A stretch of DNA of 64,000 bases from Pseudomonas putida (GCF_001636055.1 NZ_CP011789.1:4836001-4900000); one strand, 5' to 3'. Counted from the stretch's first letter, positions 18,253 through 29,564 are shown. Notes: generated by a model not told the origin, from the letters alone. Made by a program: numbers and translations.

Positions 18253-18258
18253 AAGAAC

Positions 18259-18756
18259 TTACTTACGCAGTTCTACGCGACGGTTCTGAGCCCAGGACTG
18301 CTCGTCGTTGCCGGTAGCAACTGGACGCTCTTCGCCGTAGGAAACCAGTTCCAGCTGAGCAGGGGAAACGCCCTGCAGAACCAGGTAGCGCTGAACGGCC
18401 TTGGCACGACGCTCGCCCAGAGCCATGTTGTACTCGCGGGTACCGCGCTCGTCGGTGTTACCTTCCAGAACAACGCGGTTGCCGTTGGCTTTCAGGTCCT
18501 TGGCGTGAACGTCCAGGGCGCGCATGGCTTCTGGCTTCAGATCCGAGCTGTCGTATTCGAAGTAGAAGGTGGTGATTGCGCGCAGGGCGGCTTCTTCGCT
18601 CAGGGAACCGTCGACAGCGCCGGTGTTTGCACCGTAGCCAGCGTTCGGGTCAACAGCGCCTTCGCCAGCGTTGTCACCGCCCTTGGAGGAGCAACCTACA
18701 GCTACGGCCATGGCCAGAGCCAGCGCAGCGAATTTACCAAACTTCAGCATTTCCAT
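18259..18756 (-). CDS. pal: Peptidoglycan-associated lipoprotein Pal (OprL)
   Basis: The protein has 165 residues: a lipoprotein signal with lipobox VAVGC, a Gly/Ala-rich linker, and an OmpA-like peptidoglycan-binding domain with [18 protein letters not shown]. It anchors the outer membrane to the cell wall and interacts with TolB. In Pseudomonas it is called OprL. tolB lies upstream, cpoB downstream. Confidence 0.97.
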   Translation of the reverse strand: MEMLKFGKFAALALAMAVAVGCSSKGGDNAGEGAVDPNAGYGANTGAVDGSLSEEAALRAITTFYFEYDSSDLKPEAMRALDVHAKDLKANGNRVVLEGNTDERGTREYNMALGERRAKAVQRYLVLQGVSPAQLELVSYGEERPVATGNDEQSWAQNRRVELRK

Positions 18757-18809
18757 CGTGAAACTCCTAATGAAACCCCAGTGTGTTAAGCAAAATTGTT
18801 ACGCCGCAA

Positions 18810-20111
18810 TCAGTTCAGGTAGGGGGACCAGGACGGTTCTCTGACTTCGCCTTGAGCGGTAGGAAGTGGGAGCCTCACACGGCCGTTAAGCGACACGAGC
18901 ATCAAGACTCCCCGGCCCTGCTGGCGGGTGGCGTAGATTAGCATGGTGCCGTTAGGCGCAACAGTGGGAGACTCATCAAGACTCGTTTCAGAAAGAATCT
19001 TTACACTTCCCCGTTGCAAGTCCTGGGCAGCCACCTTGAAGTTGGTGAAACCTTCCTGGCGATGAATCATTACCAGGGTCTTTTCATCCGCCGACAGTTT
19101 CGGGTTGGCATTGTAGTTGCCAACGAAAGTGACGCGCTCGGCGCCACCGCCACCCACCGACGTCTTGTAGATCTGTGGCTTGCCACCACGGTCGGAGGTG
19201 AAGTACAGCGTGTTGCCATCCTTGCCCCAGAACGGCTCGGTATTGATACCAGGGCCTGCCGTAACACGGCTGATCTGACGCGAACCCATGTTCATCACAT
19301 AGATGTCCGGGTTGCCGTCCTTGGACAGCACGAACGCCAGGCGATTGCCATCGGGCGACCAGGCCGGTGCACCGTTGAGGCCTTCGAAGTTGGTGATCTG
19401 CTCGCGGCGCCCGGTATCGATGTGCTGGACGAAGATACGTGGACGCTTCTGCTCGAACGAAACATAGGCGATACGCTTGCCATCAGGCGCAAAACGCGGC
19501 GACAGGATGGGCTCGCGCGACTGCAGCAGCGTCACTGCACGGGCACCGTCGTAGTCGGAACGCTGCAGGGTGTAGCGGGTGTTGTTGGTCGAGAAACGCT
19601 CGGCGGTCACGTACAGCATGCGGGTGGAGAACGCACCCTTGATACCGGTGAGCTTCTCGAACGACTGGTCAGCGATGTAGTGCGCCATGTCGCGCAGTTG
19701 ATCGACGCCACCACCGACACTGCCGGTCAGCACCTGTTGCTCGGTCGCAACGTTGAACAGCGCGTAGCTGATCTGCAGGCGACCACCGGACGGCACGATG
19801 CTACCGACCATCACGTATTGGGCACCCAGCGCTTTCCAGTCACGGAAGATGACTTCGCTGGCCTGGGTCGGCTGGCTGATCATGTTCTGCCGCGGGATGG
19901 GCGCGTAGTAGCCGGAGTTGCGCAGATCGTTGCCGATAATGTCGGCCATGTCTTCCGGCAGCACGCTGCCACCCTGCAGACCAAACGGCACTACCGCGAT
20001 GGGCGTGGCCCGGTCGCTGCCGCTGGTGACCAGGATGTTCTTTTCCTCTGCCACGGCCATGCCTGCCACGCAGCAGAGCATGACCAGCAGTCCTCTCAGA
20101 CGTTTAATCAC
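18810..20111 (-). CDS. tolB: Tol-Pal system beta-propeller protein TolB
   Basis: The 433-residue periplasmic protein starts with GTG, overlapping the tolA stop by four bases (GTGA). After a signal peptide come an N-terminal domain and a six-bladed propeller of WD40-like repeats ([58 protein letters not shown]). It binds Pal and TolA during division. Length and repeats match the family exactly. Confidence 0.97.
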   Translation of the reverse strand: MIKRLRGLLVMLCCVAGMAVAEEKNILVTSGSDRATPIAVVPFGLQGGSVLPEDMADIIGNDLRNSGYYAPIPRQNMISQPTQASEVIFRDWKALGAQYVMVGSIVPSGGRLQISYALFNVATEQQVLTGSVGGGVDQLRDMAHYIADQSFEKLTGIKGAFSTRMLYVTAERFSTNNTRYTLQRSDYDGARAVTLLQSREPILSPRFAPDGKRIAYVSFEQKRPRIFVQHIDTGRREQITNFEGLNGAPAWSPDGNRLAFVLSKDGNPDIYVMNMGSRQISRVTAGPGINTEPFWGKDGNTLYFTSDRGGKPQIYKTSVGGGGAERVTFVGNYNANPKLSADEKTLVMIHRQEGFTNFKVAAQDLQRGSVKILSETSLDESPTVAPNGTMLIYATRQQGRGVLMLVSLNGRVRLPLPTAQGEVREPSWSPYLN

Positions 20112-21175
20112 AACGCTAGATCCTCAGGTGTAAATGTCATCTTGAACGAACGATACGGATTGAACTCGTTCGGCTTCAAGCCCTGCATTTCAGTCAACCG
20201 GCCAATGTTCTTCACCGCGGCCACGGCCGAGCTGTCGAACGGACCGTCGCCACTGGACTTGGCCACGCTCACATTGGTGATCGTGCCGTCCGGCAGCATG
20301 TTGATCTGCAGGACTACCGTCATGCCTTTGCGCGCGGATGGCGGACGCGCCCAACCTTCGGCCGCACGCATGCGGATGAGGTCGTCGAAATCACCCGCCA
20401 CCTGGTCGCCTTGCTCGTCGGCCAGTGCCTGCTGACGCTCGGTGGTGTCGGACAGCAACTCGGCCAGAGCCTGAGCCTTCTTGTCTTCAGCCGCCTTGCG
20501 GGCTGCATCCTGTGCCTTTTTCTTCTGTGCATCCGCAGCGGCCTTCTTCTTGGCCTCTTCGGCTGCCTTCTTCTTCGCTTCCTCGGCCGCCGCTGCTTTC
20601 TTCTTGGCGTCCTCGGCTGCTTTTTTCTTGGCGTCTTCGGCGGCTTTCTTCTTCGCCTCTTCGGCCGCAGCTTTCTTGGCTTCTTCCTCGGCCTGTTTCT
20701 TGGCCTCGTCTTCGGCCTTCTTCTTGGCGATATCAGCCTGCTGCTTCTTCGCTTCCTCGGCCTTCTTCTGCTCGGCGGCCTTTTTCGCCTCGGCAGCCTT
20801 GGCAGCGTCCTCGGCTTTCTTGGCTTCGGCGGCCTCGCGAGCTTCCTCGGCCTTTTGAGCGGCGTCGGCTTTCTTTTGTTCCGCGGCCTTCACAGCTTCC
20901 TGCTCGACCTTCTTCTGCTCCATCTGCTCGACTTCAGTCTGGCGTGAAGCCGTTTTCTTGGCTTCCCCGGCAATCTTCTGATTGGTCTGGGTGGTCGCCT
21001 GGCTCTTTGACTTGAGCTGATAGAGCGTAGCCTGGACGATCGGCTTGGACGGCGGCAGTTCAGGCGTCATGGCGAAGCTGACGAACAGCAGGCCGAACAC
21101 CAGCACATGCAGGCCAATGGCCCAGACGCTGGGCCAGAAGTAGCTTTCCGAGGCGGATGGCTCTCGCTGTTGCAT
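20108..21175 (-). CDS. tolA: Energy-transducing protein TolA
   Basis: The protein has 355 residues: a single N-terminal membrane helix (about 14-35), a long Lys/Ala/Glu-rich helical spacer (about 65-235) built of degenerate repeats such as EAKKKAAED, and a C-terminal TolB/Pal-binding domain (about 250-355). The spacer crosses the periplasm. Its DNA is low-complexity (about 20470-20980). The start overlaps the tolR stop by one base, so translation is coupled. Confidence 0.96.
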   Translation of the reverse strand: MQQREPSASESYFWPSVWAIGLHVLVFGLLFVSFAMTPELPPSKPIVQATLYQLKSKSQATTQTNQKIAGEAKKTASRQTEVEQMEQKKVEQEAVKAAEQKKADAAQKAEEAREAAEAKKAEDAAKAAEAKKAAEQKKAEEAKKQQADIAKKKAEDEAKKQAEEEAKKAAAEEAKKKAAEDAKKKAAEDAKKKAAAAEEAKKKAAEEAKKKAAADAQKKKAQDAARKAAEDKKAQALAELLSDTTERQQALADEQGDQVAGDFDDLIRMRAAEGWARPPSARKGMTVVLQINMLPDGTITNVSVAKSSGDGPFDSSAVAAVKNIGRLTEMQGLKPNEFNPYRSFKMTFTPEDLAL

Positions 21176-21627
21176 CAGGGCGCCTCGGTAATCAGGCCAA
21201 CGTTACCGACACCGGCTTTCTGCAACCCGCCCATGGCGCCCATGACCGCGCCATAGTCGACGGCCTTGTCACCCCGGATGAACACCTGGGTCTGTTTGCC
21301 CTGGTCGCGGCCGGCAGCGATGATCTTGGTCACCGCGTTGGTCATTTCCGGCAGGGTCATCGCCTTGTCCATCTGTTTGTCGGTATCGACTTCGCTACCG
21401 AGGTTCCAGTAGTAGGTTTTGTCGGCCTTGATCGAGATGGTGAGGATCTGGACGTTGTTGTCCTGCGGCAAGGCTTCGCTGGAAACCTTGGGCAGGTCGA
21501 CCTTCACGCCCTGGTTGAGCATGGGTGCGGTCACCATGAAGATGACCAGCAGCACCAGCATCACGTCGATGTAGGGCACCACGTTCATCTCGGCGACCGG
21601 CTTGCGTTTGTGGCGAACTCGGGCCAT
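21175..21627 (-). CDS. tolR: Tol-Pal proton-channel protein TolR
   Basis: The 150-residue ExbD/TolR-family protein has one N-terminal membrane helix with the functional Asp in VVPYIDVMLVLLVIFMV and a periplasmic domain. With TolQ it converts proton flow into movement of TolA. It lies 14 bases after tolQ. Confidence 0.96.
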   Translation of the reverse strand: MARVRHKRKPVAEMNVVPYIDVMLVLLVIFMVTAPMLNQGVKVDLPKVSSEALPQDNNVQILTISIKADKTYYWNLGSEVDTDKQMDKAMTLPEMTNAVTKIIAAGRDQGKQTQVFIRGDKAVDYGAVMGAMGGLQKAGVGNVGLITEAP

Positions 21628-21641
21628 GGATGTCTACCTGA

Positions 21642-22337
21642 TCACTCTTCGCTGGTGTGTACTTTGCGGTGCAGGATCGCCTGGAACTCATCGGCGAACG
21701 TGTAGTAGCGACCGATCAGTGTTTCGCTGCGTGCAGCGAAGCGGTTGTAGGCGATGACTGCCGGGATCGCGGCGAACAGGCCGATCGCGGTGGCGATCAG
21801 TGCCTCGGCAATGCCGGGTGCCACGGTGGCAAGGGTGGCCTGCTGGGCGCTGGCCAGGCCGCGGAAGGAGTTCATGATGCCCCATACGGTACCGAACAGG
21901 CCGATGTACGGGCTGGTGGAACCGACGGTGGCCAGGAACGGCAGGCTCTGCTCGAGCTTCTCTTCCTCGCGGGAGATGGCTACACGCATGGCGCGTCCCA
22001 CGCCTTCCATGACCGCATCAGGATCGACGCCCGGCTGCTGGCGCAGGCGCGAAAATTCCTTGAAGCCGGCGCGGAAGACCTGCTCGACACCCGAGTCCGG
22101 ATCAGGGTTGCTGCCGGCCTGACGATACAGTTTGGACAGGTCGATGCCCGACCAGAAACGCTCTTCGAAAGCGTCCAGTGCACGACGACCGGCGCGCAGC
22201 ATGGTGCTGCGCTGGAAGATCATGATCCAAGAGGTCACCGAGGCTGCCACGAGAGTCAGCATTACCAGCTGAACCACCACACTGGCATTGGCGACCAGGC
22301 TCCACATGGAGGTATGGTCGACGACGTTTGCTTCCAC
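21642..22337 (-). CDS. tolQ: Tol-Pal proton-channel protein TolQ
   Basis: The 231-residue MotA/TolQ/ExbB protein has three membrane helices; the GTVWGIMNSFRGL motif in the conserved channel region is visible. The start is a GTG at 22337 with AGGAG eight bases before it. It lies two bases after ybgC, in the classical ybgC-tolQRAB-pal order. Confidence 0.96.
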   Translation of the reverse strand: MEANVVDHTSMWSLVANASVVVQLVMLTLVAASVTSWIMIFQRSTMLRAGRRALDAFEERFWSGIDLSKLYRQAGSNPDPDSGVEQVFRAGFKEFSRLRQQPGVDPDAVMEGVGRAMRVAISREEEKLEQSLPFLATVGSTSPYIGLFGTVWGIMNSFRGLASAQQATLATVAPGIAEALIATAIGLFAAIPAVIAYNRFAARSETLIGRYYTFADEFQAILHRKVHTSEE

Positions 22338-22339
22338 GC

Positions 22340-22792
22340 TTATTCTCCTGCGTTCGATTGAGTACCCGTGCCGTCCGCCATGAAAGCGTCGCGCAGTTCA
22401 GGGGGAATGGCCCGGGGTTTGAAAGTGTCGGCGCGCACGGCGGCCACCAGGAACTGCCCTTCGCAAAGCAGTGTTTCATCCGCTTCTCGCCAGACCTGCT
22501 GCACGAAGCGCAGGCTGGCGCGATTCAATTCAAGTACTTGTGCGGTTACCCGCAACGCATCGTCCAACCGTGCCGGCGCGTGGTAGCGTGCCTCGCTGGA
22601 GTGGACGACGAACAATAGATTCTGTTCCGCCAGCTCGGACTGGGAGAACCCCAGGTGCCGCAACCTTTCGGTGCGTGCACGCTCCATGAATTTCAGGTAG
22701 TTGACGTAGTACACCACCCCGCCTGCGTCAGTATCCTCGTAATAGACGCGACAACGGTGAGCGAACGGGTCCTGCCGATTTTGCGCGCGCAT
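22340..22792 (-). CDS. ybgC: Acyl-CoA thioesterase YbgC
   Basis: The 150-residue hot-dog-fold protein has the catalytic Asp and conserved loop in [20 protein letters not shown]. It hydrolyses short acyl-CoA thioesters and in gammaproteobacteria is the first gene of the tol-pal operon. The ATG at 22792 has GAGGAG 13 bases upstream. Confidence 0.93.
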   Translation of the reverse strand: MRAQNRQDPFAHRCRVYYEDTDAGGVVYYVNYLKFMERARTERLRHLGFSQSELAEQNLLFVVHSSEARYHAPARLDDALRVTAQVLELNRASLRFVQQVWREADETLLCEGQFLVAAVRADTFKPRAIPPELRDAFMADGTGTQSNAGE

Positions 22793-22917
22793 ACTCTAGT
22801 GCTTACTCCTCAGCTTGCCAATCCGCCCCGGCAACTGTTTTTTCAGGGGAAATGTCGTATTGCCAGCGCTGTCGCAAAGTGCCAGCGCTAGGACCACGAA
22901 AACCCCGATTCGATCTG

Positions 22918-23964
22918 TCATTCATCGTCAGGATCAGAAAATTCTCCACCCTCGGCAAAGCGCCCCGGAATGTTCAGGCCGAAATGCAGATAGGCGTGCC
23001 GGGTGACCACACGACCACGCGGCGTACGCATGATGTAGCCCTGCTGGATCAAGTACGGTTCGAGGACATCCTCGATGGTGTGCCGCTCTTCGCTGATCGC
23101 AGCCGCCAGGTTGTCCACGCCTACCGGTCCGCCATCGAACTTCTCGATCATGGTCAGCAGCAGACGCCGGTCGGAATGGTCGAAACCGCGCTCGTCGACG
23201 TCCAGAAGGTTCAATGCCTTGTCGGCGATTTCCTTGGTGATCTGGCCCTTCGCACGCACCTCGGCGTAGTCACGCACGCGGCGGAGCAGGCGGTTGGCGA
23301 TCCGTGGCGTACCGCGGGCGCGACGGGCGATCTCGAAAGCGCCCTTGTCTTCGATGGCAAGCCCCAGAATGTTCGCCGACCGGCTGACGATGGTCGCCAG
23401 GTCCTGGTTGCTGTAGAACTCCAGGCGCTGGACGATCCCGAAACGATCACGCAGTGGGTTGGTGAGCATGCCGGCCCGGGTGGTCGCACCGACCAGGGTG
23501 AACGGCGGCAGGTCGAGCTTGATCGAACGTGCGGCAGGCCCCTCACCGATCATGATGTCGAGCTGGAAGTCCTCCATCGCCGGGTAGAGTACTTCCTCGA
23601 CCACAGGCGACAGGCGGTGGATTTCATCGATGAACAGCACGTCGTGCGGCTCGAGGTTGGTCAGCATTGCCGCCAGATCACCCGGGCGTTCGAGGATCGG
23701 GCCGGACGTGCTCTTGACCGAAACCCCCATCTCGTGGGCGATGATATTGGCAAGGGTGGTCTTGCCCAGACCGGGCGGACCGAAGATCAAGGTGTGATCG
23801 AGGGACTCGTTGCGGCCGCGGGCGGCCTGGATGAACAGGCCCATCTGCTCGCGCACCACCGGCTGGCCGATGTACTCGTCCAGGCTCAACGGACGAATGG
23901 CGCGGTCCTGGACCTCTTCGCGGTCGCGCCCGCTGGCGGCGATCAGGCGGTCGGCTTCGATCAC
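22918..23964 (-). CDS. ruvB: Holliday junction branch-migration ATPase RuvB
   Basis: The 348-residue AAA+ protein shows Walker [12 protein letters not shown], Walker B LFIDEIHR and arginine finger region [18 protein letters not shown]. It starts with GTG 23964, overlapping the ruvA stop by four bases. RuvB rings pump DNA through the RuvA-bound junction. Confidence 0.98.
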   Translation of the reverse strand: MIEADRLIAASGRDREEVQDRAIRPLSLDEYIGQPVVREQMGLFIQAARGRNESLDHTLIFGPPGLGKTTLANIIAHEMGVSVKSTSGPILERPGDLAAMLTNLEPHDVLFIDEIHRLSPVVEEVLYPAMEDFQLDIMIGEGPAARSIKLDLPPFTLVGATTRAGMLTNPLRDRFGIVQRLEFYSNQDLATIVSRSANILGLAIEDKGAFEIARRARGTPRIANRLLRRVRDYAEVRAKGQITKEIADKALNLLDVDERGFDHSDRRLLLTMIEKFDGGPVGVDNLAAAISEERHTIEDVLEPYLIQQGYIMRTPRGRVVTRHAYLHFGLNIPGRFAEGGEFSDPDDE

Positions 23965-24578
23965 TTGACGATCATCCCTTTGAGGCTATGGCGAATCAGT
24001 TCCTCGCTGGTCATGTTCGCCTTGTCCTTGATCGCCGACACCGCCTTGCTGGCTTCCTGAGGTTTGTAGCCCAACGAGATCAGGGCGCTGACTGCATCGG
24101 CTTCGGCGCTGGAGGTGCTGGCCACCGGCAGTGGCCCATCGGACACCAGGGTGAACATCGCAGGCGAGGTTTCCCAGGCCTTGAAACGGTCCTTGAGCTC
24201 GACCAGCAGGCGCTCGGCGGTCTTCTTGCCGACGCCGGGTACGCGCACCAGAGCCGACGCATCCTGGGCCTGCACGCAGCGCACCAGCTCATCGACCTCG
24301 AGACCCGACATCAACGCCAGAGCCAACTTCGGGCCGACGCCATTGAGACGGATCAGCTCGCGGAACAGCTCGCGCTCGCGCTTCTCGAAGAAGCCATAGA
24401 GCAGGTGGGCGTCTTCGCGCACAACCAGATGAGTATGCAGCGTCACCGCTTCGCCGACCTTGGGCAGGCGGTACAGCGTCGTCATCGGCACCTCCAGCTC
24501 ATAGCCCAGGCCATTGACATCGATAATCAGGTGCGGCGGTTGTTTTTCCGCCAGGGTGCCACGCAAACGTCCAATCAC
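23961..24578 (-). CDS. ruvA: Holliday junction-binding protein RuvA
   Basis: The 205-residue protein begins at GTG 24578 ([12 protein letters not shown]). It has an OB-fold N-terminus, helix-hairpin-helix motifs ([16 protein letters not shown] and [15 protein letters not shown]), and a flexible C-terminal RuvB-binding domain. It tetramerises on Holliday junctions. ruvB overlaps it and ruvC lies 109 bases upstream. Confidence 0.98.
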   Translation of the reverse strand: MIGRLRGTLAEKQPPHLIIDVNGLGYELEVPMTTLYRLPKVGEAVTLHTHLVVREDAHLLYGFFEKRERELFRELIRLNGVGPKLALALMSGLEVDELVRCVQAQDASALVRVPGVGKKTAERLLVELKDRFKAWETSPAMFTLVSDGPLPVASTSSAEADAVSALISLGYKPQEASKAVSAIKDKANMTSEELIRHSLKGMIVK

Positions 24579-24687
24579 GTTCCGATCCTTTCTCTCGGGC
24601 GTCTGGTCGGAGACCGGACAACCCTATCAGCAAATGCGGCGGGTGAGCGTGTCACCCGGACAAAATATGTATCAGGGCATGAAGCTG

Positions 24688-25212
24688 TTACAGACGCAAG
24701 CGCCCACCGCGCCGGCGTGCGGTGGCCAGGCCGTGGGGCACCAGGCTGGAGCGTGTATGGGCGTGGCACAGGGCGATGGCCAAGGCGTCGGAGGCGTCGA
24801 TCTGCGGCTTCTGCGTCAGCTTGAGCAGGTGCATGACCATCAGCATGACCTGATCCTTGTTCGCCCCGCCCGTACCGGCCACCGACTGCTTGACCTGGCT
24901 GGCGGTGTATTCGGCGATCTCCAGGCCCGCCTCGGCGGCAGCGACGATGGCTGCACCGCGGGCCTGGCCAAGCTTGAGCGCCGAGTCGGCATTGCGCGCC
25001 ATGAACACCCGCTCGATGCCCATGGTGACGGGGCCATGCAGGCGAATCACCTCGCTGACGCCGCGAAACACGATCTGCAGTCGCTCATGCAACTCGCCAC
25101 CACCGGTGCGGATGCAACCGGAGGCCACGTACTCGCACCCCCGCGGCGTGTGGCGTACCACACCATAACCGGTGATTCGCGAACCGGGGTCGATACCAAG
25201 AATCAGCGTCAT
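24688..25212 (-). CDS. ruvC: Holliday junction endonuclease RuvC
   Basis: The 174-residue resolvase starts [17 protein letters not shown] with the first catalytic Asp; the later Glu in MGIERVF and Asp in [14 protein letters not shown] complete the site. It resolves junctions made during recombinational repair. It lies between yebC and ruvA on one strand. Confidence 0.98.
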   Translation of the reverse strand: MTLILGIDPGSRITGYGVVRHTPRGCEYVASGCIRTGGGELHERLQIVFRGVSEVIRLHGPVTMGIERVFMARNADSALKLGQARGAAIVAAAEAGLEIAEYTASQVKQSVAGTGGANKDQVMLMVMHLLKLTQKPQIDASDALAIALCHAHTRSSLVPHGLATARRRGGRLRL

Positions 25213-25276
25213 AAAGCCTGCGGTTCTTTACACATTTCACTGACCCGCGAAGAGGCCCCGAAGACCAAGGAAAACC

Positions 25277-26023
25277 TTAGCCGAGTTTTTCCATGATCTC
25301 GTCGGAGATCTGCGCATTGGAGTAGACGTTCTGCACGTCATCCAGGTCCTCGAGCATATCGATCAGCTTGAGCACCTTCTCCGCGCCGTCCTGATCCAGC
25401 TCGGCGCTGGTGGTCGGCTGCATGACGATTTCCGCGTCGGCAGCCTTGAAGCCCGCCTCTTCCAGCGCGTTGCGCACGGCGTAGAAGCTGTTGAAAGACG
25501 TGAAGACGTCGAAGGAGCCATCGTCATTGGCGACCACATCATCGGCATCGGCTTCCATGGCCGCTTCGATCAGCGCATCTTCCTCGACGCCCGGTGCAAA
25601 GCTGATCTGCCCCTTGCGCTCGAACAGATAAGCCACCGAGCCATCGGTACCGAGGTTGCCGCCACACTTGGTGAAGGCATGGCGCACGGCTGCTGCAGTG
25701 CGGTTGCGGTTGTCGGTCATGGCCTCGACCATGATCGCCACACCACCGGGGCCGTAACCCTCGTAGCTGAGCTCTTCGACGTTGTCGCTTTCGTTGGTGC
25801 CGGCCCCACGCGCCACCGCACGATCAATGATGTCGCGGCTCATGTTGGCACCCAGCGCCTTGTCCAGCGCCAACCGCAGCCGGGGATTGGAGGCCGGATC
25901 ACCACCACCCTGCTTGGCAGCGACGGTCAGTTCGCGGATCCACTTGGTGAAGATCTTGCCTCTCTTGGCATCCTGGCGTTCTTTGCGGTGCTTGATATTC
26001 GCCCACTTGGAATGACCGGCCAT
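25277..26023 (-). CDS. yebC: YebC/PmpR-family regulatory protein
   Basis: ATG 26023 ([18 protein letters not shown]) gives 248 residues, the standard family start and length; the longer frame to 26095 runs through two hairpins. YebC proteins are reported as transcriptional regulators (PmpR in P. aeruginosa) and, for some members, as ribosome-associated factors. It precedes ruvC, the usual gammaproteobacterial order. Confidence 0.93.
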   Translation of the reverse strand: MAGHSKWANIKHRKERQDAKRGKIFTKWIRELTVAAKQGGGDPASNPRLRLALDKALGANMSRDIIDRAVARGAGTNESDNVEELSYEGYGPGGVAIMVEAMTDNRNRTAAAVRHAFTKCGGNLGTDGSVAYLFERKGQISFAPGVEEDALIEAAMEADADDVVANDDGSFDVFTSFNSFYAVRNALEEAGFKAADAEIVMQPTTSAELDQDGAEKVLKLIDMLEDLDDVQNVYSNAQISDEIMEKLG

Positions 26024-26054
26024 AACGACTCCAAATCCTTGAAACAGAAACAGG

Positions 26055-26122
26055 TTCCGCCCCGAAGGGCGGAACGCGGAAAATCCTGCGCGCAAGCGCG
26101 AAGCGCCCCGACTTCGGGGCGC
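26055..26122 (-). other. Two strong hairpins between aspS and yebC
   Basis: TTCCGCCC-CGAA-GGGCGGAA (26055-26074) and GCGCCCCG-ACTT-CGGGGCGC (26103-26122) are perfect 8-bp hairpins, with a further GC-rich short dyad near 26089-26100. None is followed by a T-run on the minus strand. They sit between the aspS stop and the yebC start and may set relative expression inside the transcript. Confidence 0.45.
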
Positions 26123-26131
26123 CTGCGGTGA

Positions 26132-27907
26132 TTACTCGACCTTGGTCTGCTCACGCAGACGGATGTGCAGCTCGCGCAGAGCCTTGGCATCGACCAGGCC
26201 TGGGGCCTGAGTCATGACGCACGCAGCGCTCTGGGTTTTCGGGAACGCGATCACTTCACGGATTGACTGGGCGCCAGTCATCAGCATGACCAGACGATCC
26301 AGGCCGAAGGCCAGACCACCGTGTGGCGGGGCGCCGAACTTCAGGGCGTCGAGCAGGAAACCGAATTTCTCTTCCTGTTCCGCCGCCTCGATCCCCAGAA
26401 GACGGAAGACTGCCTGCTGCATCTCTTTACGGTGGATACGGATAGAACCGCCACCCAGCTCGGTGCCGTTGAGCACCATGTCGTAGGCACGCGACAAGGC
26501 GGTGGCCGGGTTGGCCTCCAGCTCTTCAGGGGTGCACTTGGGTGCGGTGAACGGGTGGTGCAGCGCGGTGAAGCTGCCGTCCTCGTTCTCTTCGAACATC
26601 GGGAAGTCGACGACCCACATCGGTGCCCACTCGCAGGTGAGCAGGTTGAAGTCGTGACCCAGCTTGATACGCAGCGCGCCCAGGGCCTCGCTGACGACCT
26701 TGAACTTGTCGGCCCCGAAGAACACGATGTCGCCATCGACCGCGCCGACGCGATCGAGGATCACGTTGAGGTTGGCCTCAGGGATGTTCTTGACGATCGG
26801 CGACTGCAGACCCTCGACGCCCTTGGCGCGCTCGTTGACCTTGATGTACGCCAGGCCCTTGGCACCGTAGATGCCGACGAACTTGGTGTACTCGTCGATC
26901 TTGCTGCGCGGCATGGCAGCGCCGCCCGGCAGGCGCAGGGCAGTGACACGGCACTTCGGATCGTTGGCAGGACCTGCAAAGACCTTGAAGTCGACGTCCT
27001 TGAGCTGATCGGCAACATCGACCAGTTCCAGCGGGATGCGCAGGTCCGGCTTGTCGGAGCCATAACGACGCATGGCTTCTTCGAAGGTCATGTGCGGGAA
27101 GTCGCCGAACTCGAGGTCGAGCACTTCCTTGAACAGCTTGCGGATCATGCTCTCGGTGAGGCCCATGATCTCGGACTCGTCGAGGAAGCTGGTCTCGATG
27201 TCGATCTGGGTGAATTCCGGCTGGCGGTCGGCACGCAGGTCTTCATCGCGGAAGCACTTGGCAATCTGGTAGTAGCGGTCGAAGCCGGCCACCATCAGCA
27301 GTTGCTTGAACAGCTGGGGCGACTGCGGCAGGGCGAAGAAGCTGCCAGCGTGGGTGCGGCTGGGCACCAGGTAGTCGCGCGCGCCTTCCGGAGTGGCACG
27401 GGTCAGGATCGGCGTTTCGACGTCGAGGAAGCCGTTCTCGTCGAGGAAGCGGCGAATGCTGCTGGTGATGCGCGAACGCAGGCGCAGCTTGTCGGCCATT
27501 TCCGGGCGACGCAGGTCGATGAAACGATAGCGCAGGCGGGTTTCTTCGCCGACGTCGGAGTATTCGTTCAACGGGAATGGCGGGGTCTCGGCTTCGTTGA
27601 GCACGTTCAGTTGGTAACCGAGGATCTCGATGGCGCCGGAGGCCATGTTCGCGTTCACCGCGCCGTCAGGGCGCTTGCGCACCTTGCCGGTGATCTGCAC
27701 CACGTATTCGCTGCGCACGCGGTCGGCGGCGGCGAAGGTTTCGGCGCGATCCGGATCGAACACGACCTGGGCCATGCCTTCGCGGTCACGGATGTCGAGG
27801 AAGATCACCCCGCCGTGGTCGCGACGCCGATGGACCCAGCCGCAAAGGGTGACTTCCTGGCCGTCCAGGCTCTCGTTCAGTTGGCCGCAATAATGGCTGC
27901 GCATCAT
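26132..27907 (-). CDS. aspS: Aspartyl-tRNA synthetase
   Basis: The 591-residue class IIb synthetase starts [10 protein letters not shown]. It has an N-terminal anticodon-binding OB domain (about 1-110), the class II catalytic core with motif 2 ([18 protein letters not shown]), the bacterial GAD insertion (about 285-420) and motif 3 ([13 protein letters not shown]). In P. aeruginosa AspRS is non-discriminating and also charges tRNA-Asn; this may apply here but is not shown by the sequence. Confidence 0.97.
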   Translation of the reverse strand: MMRSHYCGQLNESLDGQEVTLCGWVHRRRDHGGVIFLDIRDREGMAQVVFDPDRAETFAAADRVRSEYVVQITGKVRKRPDGAVNANMASGAIEILGYQLNVLNEAETPPFPLNEYSDVGEETRLRYRFIDLRRPEMADKLRLRSRITSSIRRFLDENGFLDVETPILTRATPEGARDYLVPSRTHAGSFFALPQSPQLFKQLLMVAGFDRYYQIAKCFRDEDLRADRQPEFTQIDIETSFLDESEIMGLTESMIRKLFKEVLDLEFGDFPHMTFEEAMRRYGSDKPDLRIPLELVDVADQLKDVDFKVFAGPANDPKCRVTALRLPGGAAMPRSKIDEYTKFVGIYGAKGLAYIKVNERAKGVEGLQSPIVKNIPEANLNVILDRVGAVDGDIVFFGADKFKVVSEALGALRIKLGHDFNLLTCEWAPMWVVDFPMFEENEDGSFTALHHPFTAPKCTPEELEANPATALSRAYDMVLNGTELGGGSIRIHRKEMQQAVFRLLGIEAAEQEEKFGFLLDALKFGAPPHGGLAFGLDRLVMLMTGAQSIREVIAFPKTQSAACVMTQAPGLVDAKALRELHIRLREQTKVE

Positions 27908-28001
27908 GATCGTGGTTTCGCTTCTCGTGATTCGTGTATTCGGTGGAGGTCTTGTCCGCCCTGAGGGCTAATAGTGCAAGACCCTGTCGCTGCAATTCAA
28001 C

Positions 28002-28220
28002 TCAGTCGGCCTTGTCGCCGGCCAGGTTCTTCTTCGCCCCGGTCTTGAAGTCGGTCTCGTACCAGCCATTGCCACTCAGGCGAAAGCCGGGTACCGACAG
28101 CAGTTTCTTCAGGGCCGGCGCCTGGCATGCCGGACAATCGGTCAATGGCGCGGCGCTGATTTTCTGCAACACCTCCATGCGGTGGTCGCAGGAAGCACAT
28201 TGATAGTCATAAAGGGGCAT
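28002..28220 (-). CDS. FmdB-family zinc ribbon protein
   Basis: The 72-residue protein starts MPLYDYQCASCDHRMEVLQ and has two CXXC knuckles (CASC and CPAC), the FmdB/CxxC_CXXC_SSSS regulatory domain. The function of this family is poorly defined; a redox or metal-linked regulatory role is often proposed. It lies upstream of aspS on the same strand, as is usual in Pseudomonas. Confidence 0.88.
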   Translation of the reverse strand: MPLYDYQCASCDHRMEVLQKISAAPLTDCPACQAPALKKLLSVPGFRLSGNGWYETDFKTGAKKNLAGDKAD

Positions 28221-28312
28221 GGAGGTCTCTCGTCAACCACAACGCTGGCTGCCGGGGCAGCAAAAAGCGGGATTATATATGGTTAAGGAGTGCTGTGCAG
28301 CCCGCCCGGCGA

Positions 28313-28558
28313 TCAGTGTGTACTCGGCGGATCAAGTAACCAGGCCACACAGATGACGCGAATCAGCCCACTGAAATTACGCACCCCGCCCTGTCGCAGG
28401 TGCACCTCTCGATCGACGTAGGACAGCACAGCGCTCACCGAACAGCGATTGGCCTCGGCGATACGCTCCAGAATACGCCAGTAGACCGCCTCGAGCCGAA
28501 GGCACGTGGCAAAACCATTGAGCCTTACAGACCGCGAGACCGGTACGACCTGCAACAT
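28313..28558 (-). CDS. Small ribbon-helix-helix domain protein
   Basis: The likely start is ATG 28558 (81 residues, MLQVVPVSRSVRLNGFATCL); the longer frame to 28630 is less likely. The core SVRLNGFATCLRLEAVYW followed by ILERIAEANRCSVSAVLSYV fits the RHH_4 family of DNA-binding-like proteins, common and uncharacterised in proteobacteria. It could be a small regulator. No partner is evident. Confidence 0.7.
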   Translation of the reverse strand: MLQVVPVSRSVRLNGFATCLRLEAVYWRILERIAEANRCSVSAVLSYVDREVHLRQGGVRNFSGLIRVICVAWLLDPPSTH

Positions 28559-28742
28559 GTCGAAATCACCCCTGAACGGATCCTGACAATCCCTGCCTGG
28601 CCAACCGCCGTGCCTGCTTGCTTGCGCCATGGTTCTGCTCCTTGATTGCGATCACTTCATACCCCGCACAACAAGGTCGAGGGTGCTTCAATGAAGCGCC
28701 GTTCCGGCGTCGCAGAGCAGCAGCAAGGGTTTCCCCATAATG

Positions 28743-28776
28743 AAAAAGCCCGGGATCGCAAGGCGACACCGGGCTT
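28743..28776 (-). terminator. Terminator downstream of the Dps-like gene
   Basis: An outer stem (AAGCCCGG / CCGGGCTT) encloses a small inner stem (TCGC-AAG-GCGA), followed by TTTTT on the minus strand. It lies about 34 bases after the Dps-like gene stop. Confidence 0.8.
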
Positions 28777-28809
28777 GATGGACCAGCCTGGCCATAGGCC
28801 GGCGCATCA

Positions 28810-29283
28810 TTATTTGCCGTCGAGCAGCACTCGCAGCATCCAGGCAGTTTTTTCGTGCACCTGCATGCGCTGGGTGAGCAGGTCGGCCGTCGGCTCGTCA
28901 CTGACCTTGTCCACCACCGGGAAGATGCTGCGCGCCGTGCGCACCACCGCCTCTTGCCCCTGGACCAGCTGGCGGATCATTTCATCGGCAGCGGGCACTC
29001 CCTCTTCCTCCTTGATCGAGGAATGGCGCGCATAGAATGCATAGGAACCCGGCGCCGGGAACCCCAGCGCGCGAATGCGTTCGGCGATCGAGTCAACTGC
29101 AAGGGCCAGTTCGTTGTACTGCTCTTCGAACATCAGGTGCAGGGTTCGGAACGACGGACCGGTAACGTTCCAGTGGAAGTTGTGGGTTTTCAGATACAGC
29201 ACATAGGTGTCCGACAGCAGGCGGGACAACCCTTCGACGATGGACTTGCGATCTTCTTCGCTGATACCGATATCGATTGCCAT
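28810..29283 (-). CDS. Dps-family ferritin-like DNA-protection protein
   Basis: ATG 29283, preceded by AAAGGGGAGA, gives 157 residues; the longer frame has no support. Ferroxidase ligands appear in [12 protein letters not shown] and in [20 protein letters not shown]. Such proteins form 12-mers that store iron, consume peroxide and may coat DNA. The gene is divergent from a cold-shock-domain gene, across a 281-base control region. Confidence 0.87.
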   Translation of the reverse strand: MAIDIGISEEDRKSIVEGLSRLLSDTYVLYLKTHNFHWNVTGPSFRTLHLMFEEQYNELALAVDSIAERIRALGFPAPGSYAFYARHSSIKEEEGVPAADEMIRQLVQGQEAVVRTARSIFPVVDKVSDEPTADLLTQRMQVHEKTAWMLRVLLDGK

Positions 29284-29396
29284 GAATCTCCCCTTTCCAT
29301 AAGGCTTGACGATCAAGCGGGCGAAAACACTGTACCAAGACTTGCAGACGGCTGCATGTGACACAAGGCAACACATCGCCTGACCACCCCTGCGGT

Positions 29397-29425
29397 TTGA
29401 GAACCCCCTGGCTTTGCTGTTAAAT
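29397..29425 (+). promoter_or_regulatory. Promoter of the cold-shock-domain gene
   Basis: TTGAGA (29397-29402), a 17-base spacer and TTAAAT (29420-29425) fit sigma-70. Transcription would start about 130 bases before the ATG, giving a long 5' leader as in many cold-shock mRNAs. Confidence 0.4.
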
Positions 29426-29564
29426 AGGCAGGGTGCCACCCGTGCGGACTGTTAATGCCGGGTGCATAGGCTGAACAGTCACGTGATCGCGCTCCATACC
29501 TCATGCGCACCGTGCTGCCAGCTCTTCCTGTGATCGGCCTTATCCAAATATGTGAGCCAACCCA

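Noticed and set aside
20470..20980. Low-complexity repeats that resemble a tandem-repeat or CRISPR-like region
   Set aside because: They encode the helical Lys/Ala/Glu spacer of TolA; units are degenerate and without spacers.
26321..27964. 547-codon plus-strand frame opposite aspS
   Set aside because: Antisense shadow of aspS created by third-position GC bias.
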